Source of the DNA: Platycnemis pennipes
Lineage: Eukaryota; Arthropoda; Insecta; Odonata; Platycnemididae
Length of the DNA: 64,000 nucleotides
Direction: 5' to 3'
NCBI GenBank assembly: GCA_933228895.1
Contig: CAKOGI010000045.1
Location: forward strand, 1 to 64,000
Made by a program: the position numbers and the translations under genes. The notes beneath the pieces were generated by a model. The model was not told where the DNA came from. It was given only the letters and a program-made list of their open reading frames with translations, and ran no database searches. Each line of letters starts with the position of its first letter. The first letter of the stretch is position 1. Positions 44,269 through 54,870 of this stretch are shown one piece after another.

Positions 44269-45939
44269 AGGCCGTTTTACACGGTCATTGACACTGCGCA
44301 GGCTGTTGCGAGAACACTTGCGCAAGAAATATTGCGCCATTTAAAAAAGACGACTTGCGAGGACAGGCAGCGCCACTGCGCGAAGCACAAGGCGGGAGTA
44401 ACTATGAAGTTACTGGGTGGCCATGCGTCTCAAAAAGCCTCTGGCTGTCAAGTGTCTCTTTCTACCTCCCCGTGGTCCCGCTGGCAACTCCCGGTCTTTC
44501 TACCATCTACTTTCTACCATCATAGCGACCGGTGAGGCGAAACGATTGAGACGCGAAGGGTGCACTGTGACCCCGACGTTTGAGGTTTCGGAGCGGGGAC
44601 ACTCCCGTTCTAGTATCCGAGTCGAGCGGTCTTAGAGACCACACGGGGTGTTCCTTAAAACGTTCCTTCGGACAACCCATCCCAATTATTTGGGCAACAG
44701 GCTCCGTGGGATCGTAACATGAATTGTGGGAGGGTGACGCTGAAGCGAACCCAACGGTCACTCATCTGACGCAACTCTGGAAACAGAGTTAACATGAGGA
44801 TAAGTAGGGGAAGGGGGAGCTCCGTCGGCTCGGCTACCGACGCCCCCTTACGGGTCGGCTTCTTACGGGTTGTGCTCGCTACTTAAGATATAGGCTTGTG
44901 GGGTCTTGTGCTTGTAGTGTGATGCATGAGCCTCGAGTTGGGGGGACTTGTCCTATCCCCACCGTCCCTGCTGGCCGGGGTCAGGCGTTTGAGGTGTCGG
45001 ACCGGGGCTTGCCCCGGAAACTAGAATCCGAGCCTAGACCCCCACTGCACCGGCCATTCGCCACGCAGGCCGCGGGACGGTCCGTGCTCCAGACGGTTAT
45101 TCTGGAAATTTGTGTCCCACGAGTGACACTGAGTCCGGTTACGGGGCACCTAGCCTCCCTTGTTGAGGGAGCGGATTGTCAGGGTATTGTCACCATTGCC
45201 GGCGGTGATCAAACTGTAAGCCGGCTAACGGCCTGTTCCGGGTTCCCGATCTTGGTGAGTAAGTGTCCTCGACGTTGCCGATCCGGGTTTGGGGGGCTAC
45301 GGCCCCCTTTCGGGGGCGCTTGCGAGCAAATTAGAACATGTGCTAATCTGATGCATGCGTTCGCGGAAGTTTGAAGATTATGCCTCTCCTTAGATGTTGC
45401 AGATGTAGCGGCAACGAACTGCCTGGGGAATTCTAGCAATTAAATAGGTTGTTGACGATTGAGTTGGGTGGATTTGTTTGCACTCAACTCCTTAGGTAAT
45501 GAATAAAGTGCTAAAATGATGAGCTGGGTGATTAATCACGCGGAAGCTTAAATTTCGTGCGTAAACGAAGAACTCGTTACCTTGGCCCACATCCGTTCGT
45601 TATTGGCGTAAATTTTGGGCTAAGTATACGGGACTAGGGTCTCCACTATTATGTTTAGAGTATGGCTTATAAAATATTTTAAAGTGGTGGTAGTTTATCA
45701 CATATTTCACGTCCAATTAATTGCTACTTAACAGATCTTGACAGTATGCGATATATTGACGGTATTACCCCCTACTGAATGGTATATAGTAATACTGACT
45801 TAATGCACCGACGATTGCACCGTGTAAAGCTGTCAAGCAAGCGTCCTCGCAATTTTCTACGTCACAGACTTACGCAGACGACTGCTCAAACGGAATCAAC
45901 ATCAACTTGCGCAGTTTCAATGAACGTGTAAAACGGCCT
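44269..45939. mobile_element. PIF/Harbinger-like element (TSD TTA) carrying a GC-rich insertion
   Basis: The ends AGGCCGTTTTACACGGTCAT and the complement of ...TGAACGTGTAAAACGGCCT are inverted, with TTA at 44266-44268 and 45940-45942. The outer parts match a second, split copy between about 59085 and 62222 (for example ATTAATCACGCGGAAGCTTA and CAAGCAAGCGTCCTCG). No transposase is visible, so it is non-autonomous. About 935 bp in the middle are absent from the second copy. Confidence 0.82.
44388..45325 (+). mobile_element. GC-rich, hairpin-dense insertion of unknown type
   Basis: It is missing from the homologous element near 60 kb, where GCGCCACTGCG runs on to GCAAATTAGGACATG within about 30 bp. 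GC is far above the surroundings. Stable hairpins are frequent: CCGGGGCTTGCCCCGG, GGGGGCTACGGCCCCC, AACTCTGGAAACAGAGTT and CCGTCGGCTCGGCTACCGACG-like (split across 44822-44843). A ~55-bp block (CGTTTGAGGT.TCGGA..GGGG) is present twice (44576-44632, 44985-45037). A 158-codon frame (44898-45374) has no recognised domain. It could be the 5' region of a LINE or a structured noncoding element. Confidence 0.5.
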
Positions 45940-46097
45940 TTAAGGATGCGGGAATACGCTCAAAGATGTGGTGAGGAGATCTCACTCCTGCCCCCTAACC
46001 TGAATGTGTGAATTTCACAAGCCATTGGCTCAGCACGGGGTGAGCTCTACTCTTACCTATCAAAACCAACCTTCGGGTTGAATTACTGAGTGAGTGA

Positions 46098-46541
46098 AAG
46101 CTCCTGGAATGAATCACATTTCTCCAGCTGTAGAAATGATAGCTTTTTATAAACATAAACTCTACGAAGCATATTTCATGGTCAGCAATGAGTCATCTAC
46201 GTCAGTTTAAAAATTACTTCCTATACTAATCAGCATGAACGATAATTAATCCCTGTCCCTTGGATACCTACAGGTGCTCTCAGCCCATGTGCATCTCCAC
46301 ACGTCCACTGGATGTGCGTGGTGTGGGATGAGTGGACATAAGTTTCATCTGTAAATACTATGGGTCGCCCTTCTTCTCTGAATTTAATGATTTTCCGCAG
46401 ATATGACATTCTCTTCAAGTGGATATCATAATTTTCACTTAAAATGCCTTGTTATCATATGTTTTTTTTCTTTTCCATCTGTGGGGAAAACATGACCATC
46501 AAAAAGTTAGGCCAAGTAAACATGCATTTGAAAAATCATTG
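46098..46541 (-). pseudogene. Fragment of the three-exon DDE transposase gene, introns retained
   Basis: Minus-strand match to 28306-28742: end of intron 1, all of exon 2, intron 2 and the start of exon 3. KRMSYLRKIIKFREEGRPIV, FTDETYVHSSHTTHIQW and GDAHGLRAP are readable, then a shift. Keeping both introns shows the copy was made from DNA, not from spliced RNA. Flanking sequence is unrelated. Confidence 0.9.
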
Positions 46542-46635
46542 TGTGAGTGGCTGTGAGTGCAACTTCATACGCAACAACGGAGGGTGATGGGAGAAATGAT
46601 TCACTTTGTACTTATTCCACGAATTTACTGTTAAC

Positions 46636-46672
46636 CCAACCGGTTTCGACGTTAGCAAGTCATCTTCAGGGT
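46636..46672 (-). ncRNA. Hammerhead-like motif, left arm (CUGAAGA core)
   Basis: Minus strand: CUGAAGA (46663-46669), one spare base, stem II GACTT/ACGTC with a GCTA loop (one mismatch), GAAA (46644-46647), palindromic CCGG, UU. Same order as the others. Confidence 0.42.
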
Positions 46673-47427
46673 TACAATCTCCTAGCTACAAAGGGGAGAT
46701 TGTACCCCTGGGGGGTTATTTTGTAATCTCACTTTAGTGAGAATACATCATAAAATGTCACTTTTTCGTAGTTAAACTCCGCCACCCAGGCGGCATGACC
46801 ATCTACGGATCTCAATCGGTGAACTACCGGTCATGTGCTGGTCTTTTAGACGATTCATCCGCTCGATCCGTATCTTTCGACTCATGATCCGTTTCATTAT
46901 CTACGCCTGCCATTAGTTCCCATCTCATCTTCATAAAGAACGTGACATGGAGCCACCATCGTTTCCACTTGAAGCTTGAGTTGGAAAAAAAAAGCAAGAG
47001 CGAGAAAGATACAATCGATTTTTAATTGTATTTTTGGAATTTGCACAACGTGAAGAACATAAACTTTCTTAAATCACGAATTGTATACTAGCAACAAATG
47101 ATTTCTAAAAACAATATTTACATAAAATGTAGCGAGAAACAAATGCAAATTCCAATATTGGTAAAAAGAAAATTATCGGACATGAATTATCTTGACAGGC
47201 CATCCGAATAATTAAAATGATAGGGACAAACAATTTTTCATTCACCTTCACCGCATTCCTCCATTTTTGAAGAAAGCGGTCGCCGTTGCCAGGCACTCGT
47301 TTATTTATTCAACGACAGAAGCTTCGACCATTCACGAACCGTTCGTGAGCCGATCGTTAAGAGAGCGAAACGGATCTCCCGCCTTCCCGCAAAGAGTCAT
47401 TAAAAAGGTGAGATTACAAAATAACCC

Positions 47428-47462
47428 CCCTGAAGATGACGTGCTAACGTCGAAACCGTCGA
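47428..47462 (+). ncRNA. Hammerhead-like motif, right arm (CUGAAGA core)
   Basis: CUGAAGA (47430-47436), one spare base, stem II GACGT/ACGTC with loop GCTA (perfect 5 bp), GAAA (47452-47455), then CCGUC. Stem II is restored relative to the left arm by a compensated T-to-G difference. Confidence 0.42.
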
Positions 47463-47545
47463 AATAAGTACAAAGTGAATCATTTCTCCCATCATGCCAC
47501 AAAGTAGTGCCTGCAACAGTTGAAGTTTTAACGGAGGGTGAGTTC

Positions 47546-48310
47546 ATATTGTTAACCCTGAGCACTTGGAGAGGCTGAGGGAACGGATTACTGGAAAGGG
47601 ACATCCTTTGACTAGGAACGCACGCGACTGCCTTAGCCGGGGCGTGAAACGCAGCTCGAGACTTCGGCATTGTGACCTCGGGAATAACGTCGGTGAGGAC
47701 GCAATGGAGTCCTCCAAGCGCGACTGTCCTTTGTTTCCCTCCCAGCATCGCCTCGTGACCCCAGAAACACGCCGCGGAGAACGCGTCGACTGACAAGCGA
47801 ACGCGTTAACGACAACAGCTGCTGACGAGATGCGAAAGAGAGGAGAAACGGGGCGAAAGGCAGAAGCCAAGTCCAACACGTCGCTGATACTTCGTAATTT
47901 CAGGGGTCTGCAATCTTAGGAGAAATGGAACCTTGCGAATTGGCATGAAATTTATTCGAGGGCCATAACGTACTTTTTTTAAACAATGAAAACTTAAGTT
48001 AATACAATAACAAGTAATGGTATTAATTGTAGGTATATCTCTATTCAGTTAAAATATTACTTAAAAGTATTCCTCTTTCGTTTCGTGTGAGCAGAGAGCA
48101 TTTCCTGACAAAATTCATTAATGTCATCCGGTTTGGAAATAGTATTTTTATTTAGCAAACGAATCCAGTTGGAACAGGTCATTGAAACAACGTTGATTTC
48201 ATTTACAAATTTCAATACTGACTCGCATATATTTGAATATACGACTTGAAGTGGAACTACGATATAAGAAATCGTTTCAGGCGTGACTTTATGCAAGTTT
48301 GTGATATTCA
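47546..48310. other. No gene recognised
   Basis: Short overlapping frames on both strands without domain signatures. Confidence 0.4.
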
Positions 48311-48323
48311 TAATGAAATACGT

Positions 48324-48930
48324 CTACATCTTACAAAATACCCTGTATGCCACCTCAAAGGTGTGTGGCAGGGGATGAATTCTCACCACACATGCACTAC
48401 ATATCATGCATAAAAAAGGATTAGTATTTACACACTGTTCTAAACTTCACTATTAAAAAAAAGATAAAAATAGCAAAGGAAACATGCAAAAACATGCGGT
48501 TAGTTGGGTTAGCTTGAAGTGCTCTTACCAACATGCAGCTACCAATGTTATGATTGCTACACTCGTATTGGATATATTTACCGTTATTCATATCCCTAAT
48601 TGTACGAGGAAAAAATAACATTTTGAATCTGTCAGTTTGGCAATCAATTTCTCTAAATTTGTAATTATGGTCCAGTCTACCATAGTAAGTTGGGGTTCCC
48701 AAAATATTTTTAACATCATCACTGAAAATATGGTCTTGGAATTTGTTTAAGAGATTAAGTCTAAATTTCAACCTGCGATCTGACAATGATTCCCAATTTC
48801 ATTCATTCAATATACTGGTTCCGCTAATAAGGAAATCGTATCGTCCCTTTACAAATCTTGCCGATCTTCGCTGCACACGTTCAATTTCATTATTTAGAAC
48901 GATTTCGTAGGGATCCCATACACTGGATCC
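48324..48930 (-). pseudogene. CR1/Jockey-type LINE 3' end with RT C-terminus
   Basis: Minus strand: ERVQRRSARFVKGRYDFLIS-type sequence, ESLSDRRLKFRLNLL, NKFQDHIFSDDVKNIL, GTPTYYGRLDHNYKFREIDC, then FFPRTIRDMNNGKYIQYECS. The 3' UTR ends in the conserved hairpin and a short TGTAGA tail. The RT catalytic region is absent. The frame is open for 121 codons, with earlier stops. Confidence 0.88.
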
Positions 48931-49795
48931 CATACAATGGTATAACTCCACATTTAACTTTTAATAGCCGACCCGGGTTTCGGAAACTCAGTGCCATTTT
49001 TTATGTTTTCTCATTTTTTCATTTTATTTCATTACGAACTACGATAGCTTTATTTCCATCTTCAACTTTATTCCTATAGCCGCATTTACGAACTCAAAGA
49101 GCCACAAGCGGACCGGGAGTCAGCCACACGTTGCCGACCAACGCCATATTGTATCAATACACTTCCCCACATTTCCTACGGCATGGATTACATACATTTC
49201 AAAGCATAAATGTCGTGAAGTCAGTACCAACTATTAAATTTGGCGCAAAATATTCTAACTGCGGGGGCATAAAGACAGTAGACTTCGGACAATCAGCAGA
49301 AAGCAATTTCCACATGCTGATTCAATATCTTCCTTCACGATCCACTTCTCTCAGGTTTTGAAATCGACGCATCGAGAAACCGCTTTCGGAGTGAGAATTA
49401 CTCCCTGCCCCGTGGGAAGTGGAATGATACGGCAGCGACAAAGTTCCACCCGCACTATATGGCCAACCCTTGCTCACTCAAAAAGATCGCGACCCTTTCG
49501 AAAATTCCTGGCGTCCCTCGATCGCGTTTTGGAAAAGGTGGTGATTGAATTCGACACCGAGAGATGGGGTGAGGGAGCAAGCAGAACACGAGTGCCCCCA
49601 TATGCACCAACGACGATAACGTGAATTTTCAAACACGGCTTGAAGTACTCGATTGTTTTTCCCTTCCCGAACTACCAATCGATCGAATGAATGGGACCCA
49701 GAAAAAAAGATAAATTGAATGGTTAAAAATAATCGATAAGTTTGGTTCACACGACCAAATTACACTAAGCAACAGGTAATCCAAACTTTTATTTG
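48931..49795. other. No gene recognised
   Basis: No domains or repeat copies noticed. Confidence 0.4.
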
Positions 49796-49839
49796 GGAAC
49801 CGGGTTTGCAGGCCTATAGATCCCGGCGTTTCGGACCTT

Positions 49840-49935
49840 ATCCTATCCCCATCCCTTCCATACCTATCCTTATGCCTTTCCTCCCGGTCTGAAGCGCCTA
49901 TTAGTGCGGAAACAGACTTGGAAACACCCATGACC
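49840..49935 (+). repeat. Dispersed TCTGAAGCGCC...GCGGAAACAGA repeat, copy 3
   Basis: Nearly identical to 13885-13985 and ending at CACCCATG. A tRNA-like sequence follows at once. A diverged relative lies at 50160-50240 (TTAGCCTATTAGTGCGGAAA). Confidence 0.75.
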
Positions 49936-49944
49936 GGGTTTGTA

Positions 49945-50015
49945 TAGAGGTTTGAGAACTGGCCTATCACCGAGAGGGCCCGGGTTCGTACTCCGGCAGT
50001 GGAAGACACTTTTTA
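49945..50015 (+). repeat. tRNA-like SINE segment
   Basis: CCGGGTTCGTACTCCGG forms a T-arm with a 5-bp stem and a 7-nt loop, containing the B-box-like GGTTCGTACTCC. A weak A-box-like GAGAACTGGCCTATC lies upstream. A full tRNA cloverleaf is not evident. Confidence 0.45.
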
Positions 50016-50084
50016 TTGGTAAACCGGCCCCTACTTGAGTTATTTGTGGATAACATTAGCGTAAAGTCAGTCGGATGTGACGTT

Positions 50085-50170
50085 ATGACATAATAAGTAG
50101 TTGTCGCTCTTTTCGTTAGGGCAATGCCGACGCCGGGTTTCTCTCTAACCTTCCTCTTCCTTTCTCTTCC
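50085..50170 (-). repeat. Minus-strand copy of the 23.1-kb repeat
   Basis: The reverse complement of GGTTGGAGAGAAACCCGGCG, then TCGGCATT, as at 23190-23220. Confidence 0.6.
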
Positions 50171-50410
50171 ACTGCCATCCTTGTGCTTTTCCTCTCTTAT
50201 TAGCCTATTAGTGCGGAAAAAGACTTGAAAACACATACGAGAATTTTTAATTTGTCACCGAAAAAATGGTGCATTGGAAGGCACGTCGAAAACTTAATGC
50301 TAAAACTGCATCACCATGAACGACTCAATAATAATGTATATATGGATGTTTATGATTTTAATATGATTTATTGTTCGGTTGTACCCCGCGTACTTTTACC
50401 AGGTGTGATG

Positions 50411-50450
50411 CCTGACGTTTCGTGGCCGTTGCTGGTCGCTTTATCAAAAG
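50411..50450 (-). ncRNA. Hammerhead-like motif, Penelope 3 left flank (UUGAUAA core)
   Basis: Minus strand: CCUU, UUGAUAA (50441-50447), one spare base, stem II GCGACC/GGCCAC with an AGCAAC loop, GAAA (50418-50421), CGUC, then AGGC, which pairs with CCUU. Stem II is imperfect here and better in the right-flank copy (GTGACC). Same U3/A8 core as 3286 and 11055. Confidence 0.48.
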
Positions 50451-50621
50451 GAATGAGGTATCCGTCGAGTTGGTGGAGTTTATATAGGGGGGTTTCATGG
50501 AGGGAAAAGGATGGGAAGGGGAGGAGTGGAAGGAGTAGTCATGGCATTTTTATTTCGGTTCAAAGCAGGGTGGCTGATTTCGAGGCCAGAGTCCCTATTG
50601 CAATTTTGATGGCATTTTATT

Positions 50622-50843
50622 TCAAAAAGCTTCGCGGATCAACCGGGGCTTGAAGCTCTTTACTTTGGCGATTATCTTTGTTTCTTTGAGGTCAATCGCG
50701 TGTCCCGAGGCTGCATGTTCCGCTACTGCTGATTTTAAGGGTTGTCCCAGTCGAATAGCCCGCTCGTGTTCTTCTAGGCGGAGCGTCCGGTTTCGCCGAT
50801 ATACATATTTGCATGGTATCTCATACACTCCTTCCACTTGCAA
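50622..50843 (-). pseudogene. GIY-YIG endonuclease fragment of a Penelope-like element
   Basis: The 73-codon frame begins MQVEGVYEIPCKYVYRRN, lacking the CG/YIGETGR stretch by deletion, and continues RLEEHERAIRLGQPLKSAVA, EHAASGHAIDLKETKIIAKV and KSFKPRLIREAF. These motifs are typical of Penelope GIY-YIG tails. The upstream RT is missing, so this is a solo 3' fragment. Confidence 0.82.
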
Positions 50844-51071
50844 TGGTCCACGTCTTTCACACTCCTCAGGCAGTTTCTAATTTTTAAATGTGGCTTGAAC
50901 ACAGCTTTGATTTCATTTTTGCGGAGGATGTTTCCTATTCTATCCGTGGGACCCTGCTTTGAACCTCAATAAAAATACAATGACTACTCCTTCCACTCCT
51001 CCCCTTCCCATCCTTTTCCCTCCATGAAACCCCCCTATATAAACTCCACCAACTCGACAGATACTTCGTTC

Positions 51072-51111
51072 CCTCAGATAAAGTGACCAGCAACGGCCAC
51101 GAAACGTCAGG
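51072..51111 (+). ncRNA. Hammerhead-like motif, Penelope 3 right flank (CAGAUAA core)
   Basis: CCCU, CAGAUAA (51075-51081), one spare base, stem II GTGACC/GGCCAC, GAAA (51101-51104), CGUC, AGG, which pairs with CCU. Position 4 is A instead of U, so this copy is probably inactive. Confidence 0.4.
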
Positions 51112-51219
51112 CATCACACCTGGTATAGTACGCGGAGTACACCCGAAGAAAAAACATACATCTATAATGACCCGCGAAAGTTTCAACCAAGAATGTATAT
51201 ACATGTATTTCAATTAACA

Positions 51220-51940
51220 ATTTACGACAGTACTTCCATAAGATTTCATTTCAAAGATGGCGTGAAACCAAATAGGGAAACGTGAAGAAGGAACAACTCA
51301 ACCGGAGTCATCCTTCCGATCGGAGGGGATCCTTTATTGAGTCATCGAAGGGTGGACAATGAGACATTCGGAAAAATGGTCACGGCGTTCGCTTGCTTCG
51401 CCTACGCACTATGAATGAAAATTTATTGGACATGAAATTGCAAAATCAATCAAAGAATCAGAATCACGGATGTGAGAACAGCTGAGCTTCATCACGTGCG
51501 CTCCTACCGACCGATCGGGAACTTTAAAAAAAAAAAGAAAGCGAGGCCCCGAGAACTCTTCGACATGCAGACACTCCATGCCATCGACCCTTCATTTCAC
51601 GAACAAAAAAAATCAAAAAGAATTTCTTCGAATTAAGGAACCGGATGCTGCTGTCTGCGGAGACACCTACGGAGGACCATAGACGAGCCAGCACAAATAA
51701 GACGTCCCGCTCCAAAGTCATTATTCCCCCCAGCAGTCTTGTACGCATGCGCACATGCAATCGAGGAGCACATGATTTTAAACGTTGGTTTGTCCTACGC
51801 CCTAAGTATGCCGAAGAGCGTTGAGCGCACTAAGGAGGAAACATGTCCCATCTCGTGGGAAGACGTGTGATATCCTTGGGAGGGAAATCGGAAAACCACA
51901 AATTGGTGAAGAATTGGCAAAGAAAAATAATTTATTAAGA
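51220..51940. other. No gene recognised
   Basis: Short frames only. No second copies seen. Confidence 0.4.
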
Positions 51941-51954
51941 AGATACAGGTAGCG

Positions 51955-52505
51955 AAGATCGACAAGATTCGTAAAAGGACGGTACGATAACCTTATTACC
52001 GTAACCAGTCTATTAAATGAATTTAATTGGGAATCATTGTCAGATCGCAGGTTGAAATTTAGATGTAATCTCTTAAAACAAATTCCAAGACCATATTTTC
52101 AGTGATGATGTTAAAAATATTTTGCGAACCCCAACTTACTATGGTAGACTGGACCATAATCACAAAATTAGAGAAATTGATTGCCGAACTGAAAGATTCA
52201 AAATTTCCTTTTTTCCTCGTATGATTAGGGAAATGAATAACGGTAAATGTATCCAATACGAGTGTAGCAATGGACAACATTGGTAGCTGCATGTTGGTAT
52301 AAGGACTTGAAGCTAATGCAACTAACAGCATGTTTTTGCATGTTTGCTTAGCTATTTTTATCTTTTTTTAAATAGTGAAGTTTAGAACAGTATATAAATT
52401 CTGATCCTTTTTTAAGCATCATATGTAGTGTATGTTTGGTGAGAATTCACCCCATGCTATACACCTTTATGGTGGTTTGCAGGGTATTATGTAGATGTAG
52501 ATAGA
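51955..52505 (+). pseudogene. CR1/Jockey-type LINE 3' end
   Basis: Starts in ARFVKGRYDNLITVTSLLNE-type sequence and runs through the DDVKNILRTPTYYGRLDHNH block to the hairpin CACCTTTATGGTGGTTTGCA and a GTAGATGTAGATAGA tail. There are frameshifts near 52078. It has decayed further than the 59.3-kb copy. Confidence 0.85.
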
Positions 52506-54295
52506 TACAAAACAGAGACGATAAAAAGGAGCAATAGTAACAATAAATAGAAGACCACACTAATAAAAAAATAAAAAACTCTAAGTAGAAAAAACAAAGT
52601 AAAAAATATTTGGAAATTAGAAAAGAAGAAATTTCAACGAAAAAGAGAGGGGATTATAATTAACTAAAATAAGATTGTGGGAACTTTATAAGATGCTAAA
52701 TTGTAGAAAATAATCGGAATAGCATTAAGACTTAATCAAAATGCGAAACATGTAGAGCTATAATTCGAAAATGTATAAAGACAAAAATGTAAGTAAACTT
52801 AGTATTTTTGACTGCAGAGGAATGGAAATGAGTAAGTCGACTGGCGAGAAAGAGGGACGAAGTCCATTAACGCGCGCGCACCGCGCCACGCGTCACTGGC
52901 GGCGGGACAAGCAACCACCCACAGGGAAACAGAGCGAGGAGGGGTGGGTGGGTGGGTGGGCGTACACAAAGAGGGAAACCTGGCGCTGAAGCACTGCATA
53001 AAATAGATTCCTGCCCCGCCGCCAAAAGCGATTTCAAAAATTGTACTGCAGCAACGATTTCAGATAAATACTGTTGGGTGCTCAATCATTCGGTCAATGC
53101 GACAAGTCTTCCCTGCATATCGTTTCAAAATTCGTTAATACAATGCGTCAAAATCTAGCGTTATGTACATTTACTGGATGAAAGCACCCGTATTTCGCAC
53201 GAGGTGTAATTGAACTGAACATAAACCATAAAAGAGTGAAAATATTTCAGCATACGCTTACTTTCATTTCGAAGCGACCAGCTACTCACGCGTCTTCTCC
53301 GGGATTTTAAACTTACGAGAAAAATCTCTTTTGCTTTCCGCCACAAAAAAATACTTATGGGTAGAAAATTAGATGCATTAAAATACGCGAATTTCCAGCA
53401 AAAGCACATTACTCATTCCAACGCTTTAATAATTCATCCACTGAAATACAAATATAAGGAAATGGCACGGTATTTTTCACCCATTGAAACCAGCCCCCGT
53501 GCTCAACTCGCTGCGTGAATCCATTTATTTGCGAATACAATTTCAAGGGCAGTCATAAAAACACGAGGCTTCTTCTCTATTAAATAAAATTGAGCATAAA
53601 TCTTCGCAATGCGTGGCGATCGCTGCGCCATTCGGAATGCGGTGGAAGGTTCGGAAATAAAGAAAAAAAAAAGGATTGCAAGGGGTGGGGTCGTTTCCGG
53701 CGGCGGCGAGGGCACGGAACCCAGATTTCGTTCGCATCGGGTGCGGGCGCGGAGTTTCGGGGTCAAGTATCTTTTGTGGTCAGCGCAGCCCCTTTCCCGC
53801 GGCCATCGGAAGGAGCAGAGACGAGAAAGTGTGCCGAGAACACGGCGATGGTCATCAGGGAGTCCACCGCATTCTGCTTCACGACCTTACCCTCGTCGAG
53901 GAAACACATTCGCGAAAACGACCGCTTTCGAAAGGCATCGTTTTAAACGTGTGCAGGGGGGCCACCATTACGAGAACGCGGCTGTTGCGACGCAGGGAAG
54001 TACCTACTGAATGCCCGGATTCAATACACACCTACCAACTTTAAAATTCCAAACTCATGAATACGACATGGACGCACTCTCGAAATTTGCTGTACCAAAG
54101 AGATTGGAGATGGAGCAGGAACAGAAGAATTAAGAGACGGGAGCTATTGCCTCGGCACTGTTATATATTACCGAAAAGAAAGAGAGCTTCGCTACATCTT
54201 GGAATATTTACGGATATAAAAATATACAGACCTTCGCGAAATCCCCGCAGAATTGTGATATACGTAGGTACATACCTATTCGGAATAAAATTATT
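52506..54295. other. No gene recognised; G-run and GC-rich patches
   Basis: 52940-52960 has GGGTGGGTGGGTGGGTGGGC, a strong quadruplex pattern. 53680-53980 is GC-rich with several overlapping open frames in three phases, none with a recognisable domain. Composition explains these frames better than coding. Confidence 0.45.
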
Positions 54296-54302
54296 TTTAC
54301 CT

Positions 54303-54870
54303 TGAGTATGCAGCCAGTGTATGGGATCCGAATGAATTAGGTTTGATCAGAGAACTAGACAGTGTGCAGCGTAGAGCAGCTAGGTACGTTAAAAGGTATT
54401 ACGATAGGTTGAGTAGTGTTTCAGAATTAATACAAGAATTAGGGTGGAAATCATTATCAGATTGTAGGTTAAAGTACAGATCAAATCTATTAGAGAATTT
54501 TCAATCGGATAGCTTTCCTGAAGATGTTAGGCACATATTAAAAACACCAGCGTATTATGCTAGATTCGACCAGATATAAGATTAGAGAGATAGATTGTCG
54601 TACTGATAGATTCAAAATGGCATTTTTCCCCCGTACTATAAGAGAACAGAATAGGCAGCATAGCAAAGGGATAGGTAGGGGAAATACTTTAGAGTAGTCT
54701 GTAGTGCATGATGCATGTATTAATCCCTTAAATACTCTAGATACTAACAATCTAGTTGCATGAGACCCTATAGTTGCTTGTTTGCATGTCGGTAGGGCAT
54801 GTTTGGTTATCTTCACCCCCTGCCACACACCCTCGTGTTGGCTTGCAGGGTATCGTGCAGATGTAGATAT
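54303..54870 (+). pseudogene. CR1/Jockey-type LINE 3' end, divergent subfamily
   Basis: EYAASVWDPNELGLIREL, DSVQRRAARYVKRYYDRLS, KSLSDCRLKYRSNLLENF, PEDVRHILKTPAYYARFDQ, then a frameshift near 54575 followed by KIREIDCRTDRFKMAFFPRT. The protein end is at about 54696. The 3' UTR has the same CCCTGCCACACACCC... GCAGGGTAT hairpin and a TGTAGATATAAATAA tail. The clear sequence distance from the other copies points to a distinct lineage sharing the 3' hairpin. Confidence 0.88.

Larger units (their letters stand above)
46577..47545. mobile_element. TIR unit with hammerhead-like cores in both arms
   Basis: The left arm (about 46585-46740) and right arm (about 47405-47500) are inverted copies (ATGGGAGAAATGATTCACTT, GTACTTATT, GGTTTCGACGTTAGCA, CATCTTCAGG, TTATTTTGTAATCTCAC). 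The left arm has an extra ~40-bp hairpin, AATCTCC...GGGGAGATT. AACGGAGGGTGA occurs just outside the left arm (46577) and again at 47531, possibly a TSD. The ~660-bp interior has no recognised coding. Confidence 0.68.
50385..51150 (-). mobile_element. Third Penelope-like remnant with inverted flanks
   Basis: About 190 bp at 50385-50575 are mirrored at 50960-51150 (GTGATGCCTGACGTTTCGTG, TATATAGGGGGGTTTCATGG). Between them the minus strand encodes a GIY-YIG domain. Each flank contains a hammerhead-like motif. The inverted pseudo-LTR arrangement resembles the first two Penelope regions, but this lineage is different (shorter GIY-YIG, RLxxH(E)RAIRLG motif). Confidence 0.78.

Noticed and set aside
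44898..45374. 158-codon protein in the GC-rich insertion
   Set aside because: No recognised domain. The frame crosses multiple strong hairpins and the insertion boundary, so it is described as part of the insertion only.
53590..54044. Host gene with 118-133-codon frames
   Set aside because: Three overlapping phases are open because the stretch is GC-rich. No domain, start context or splice signals agree.
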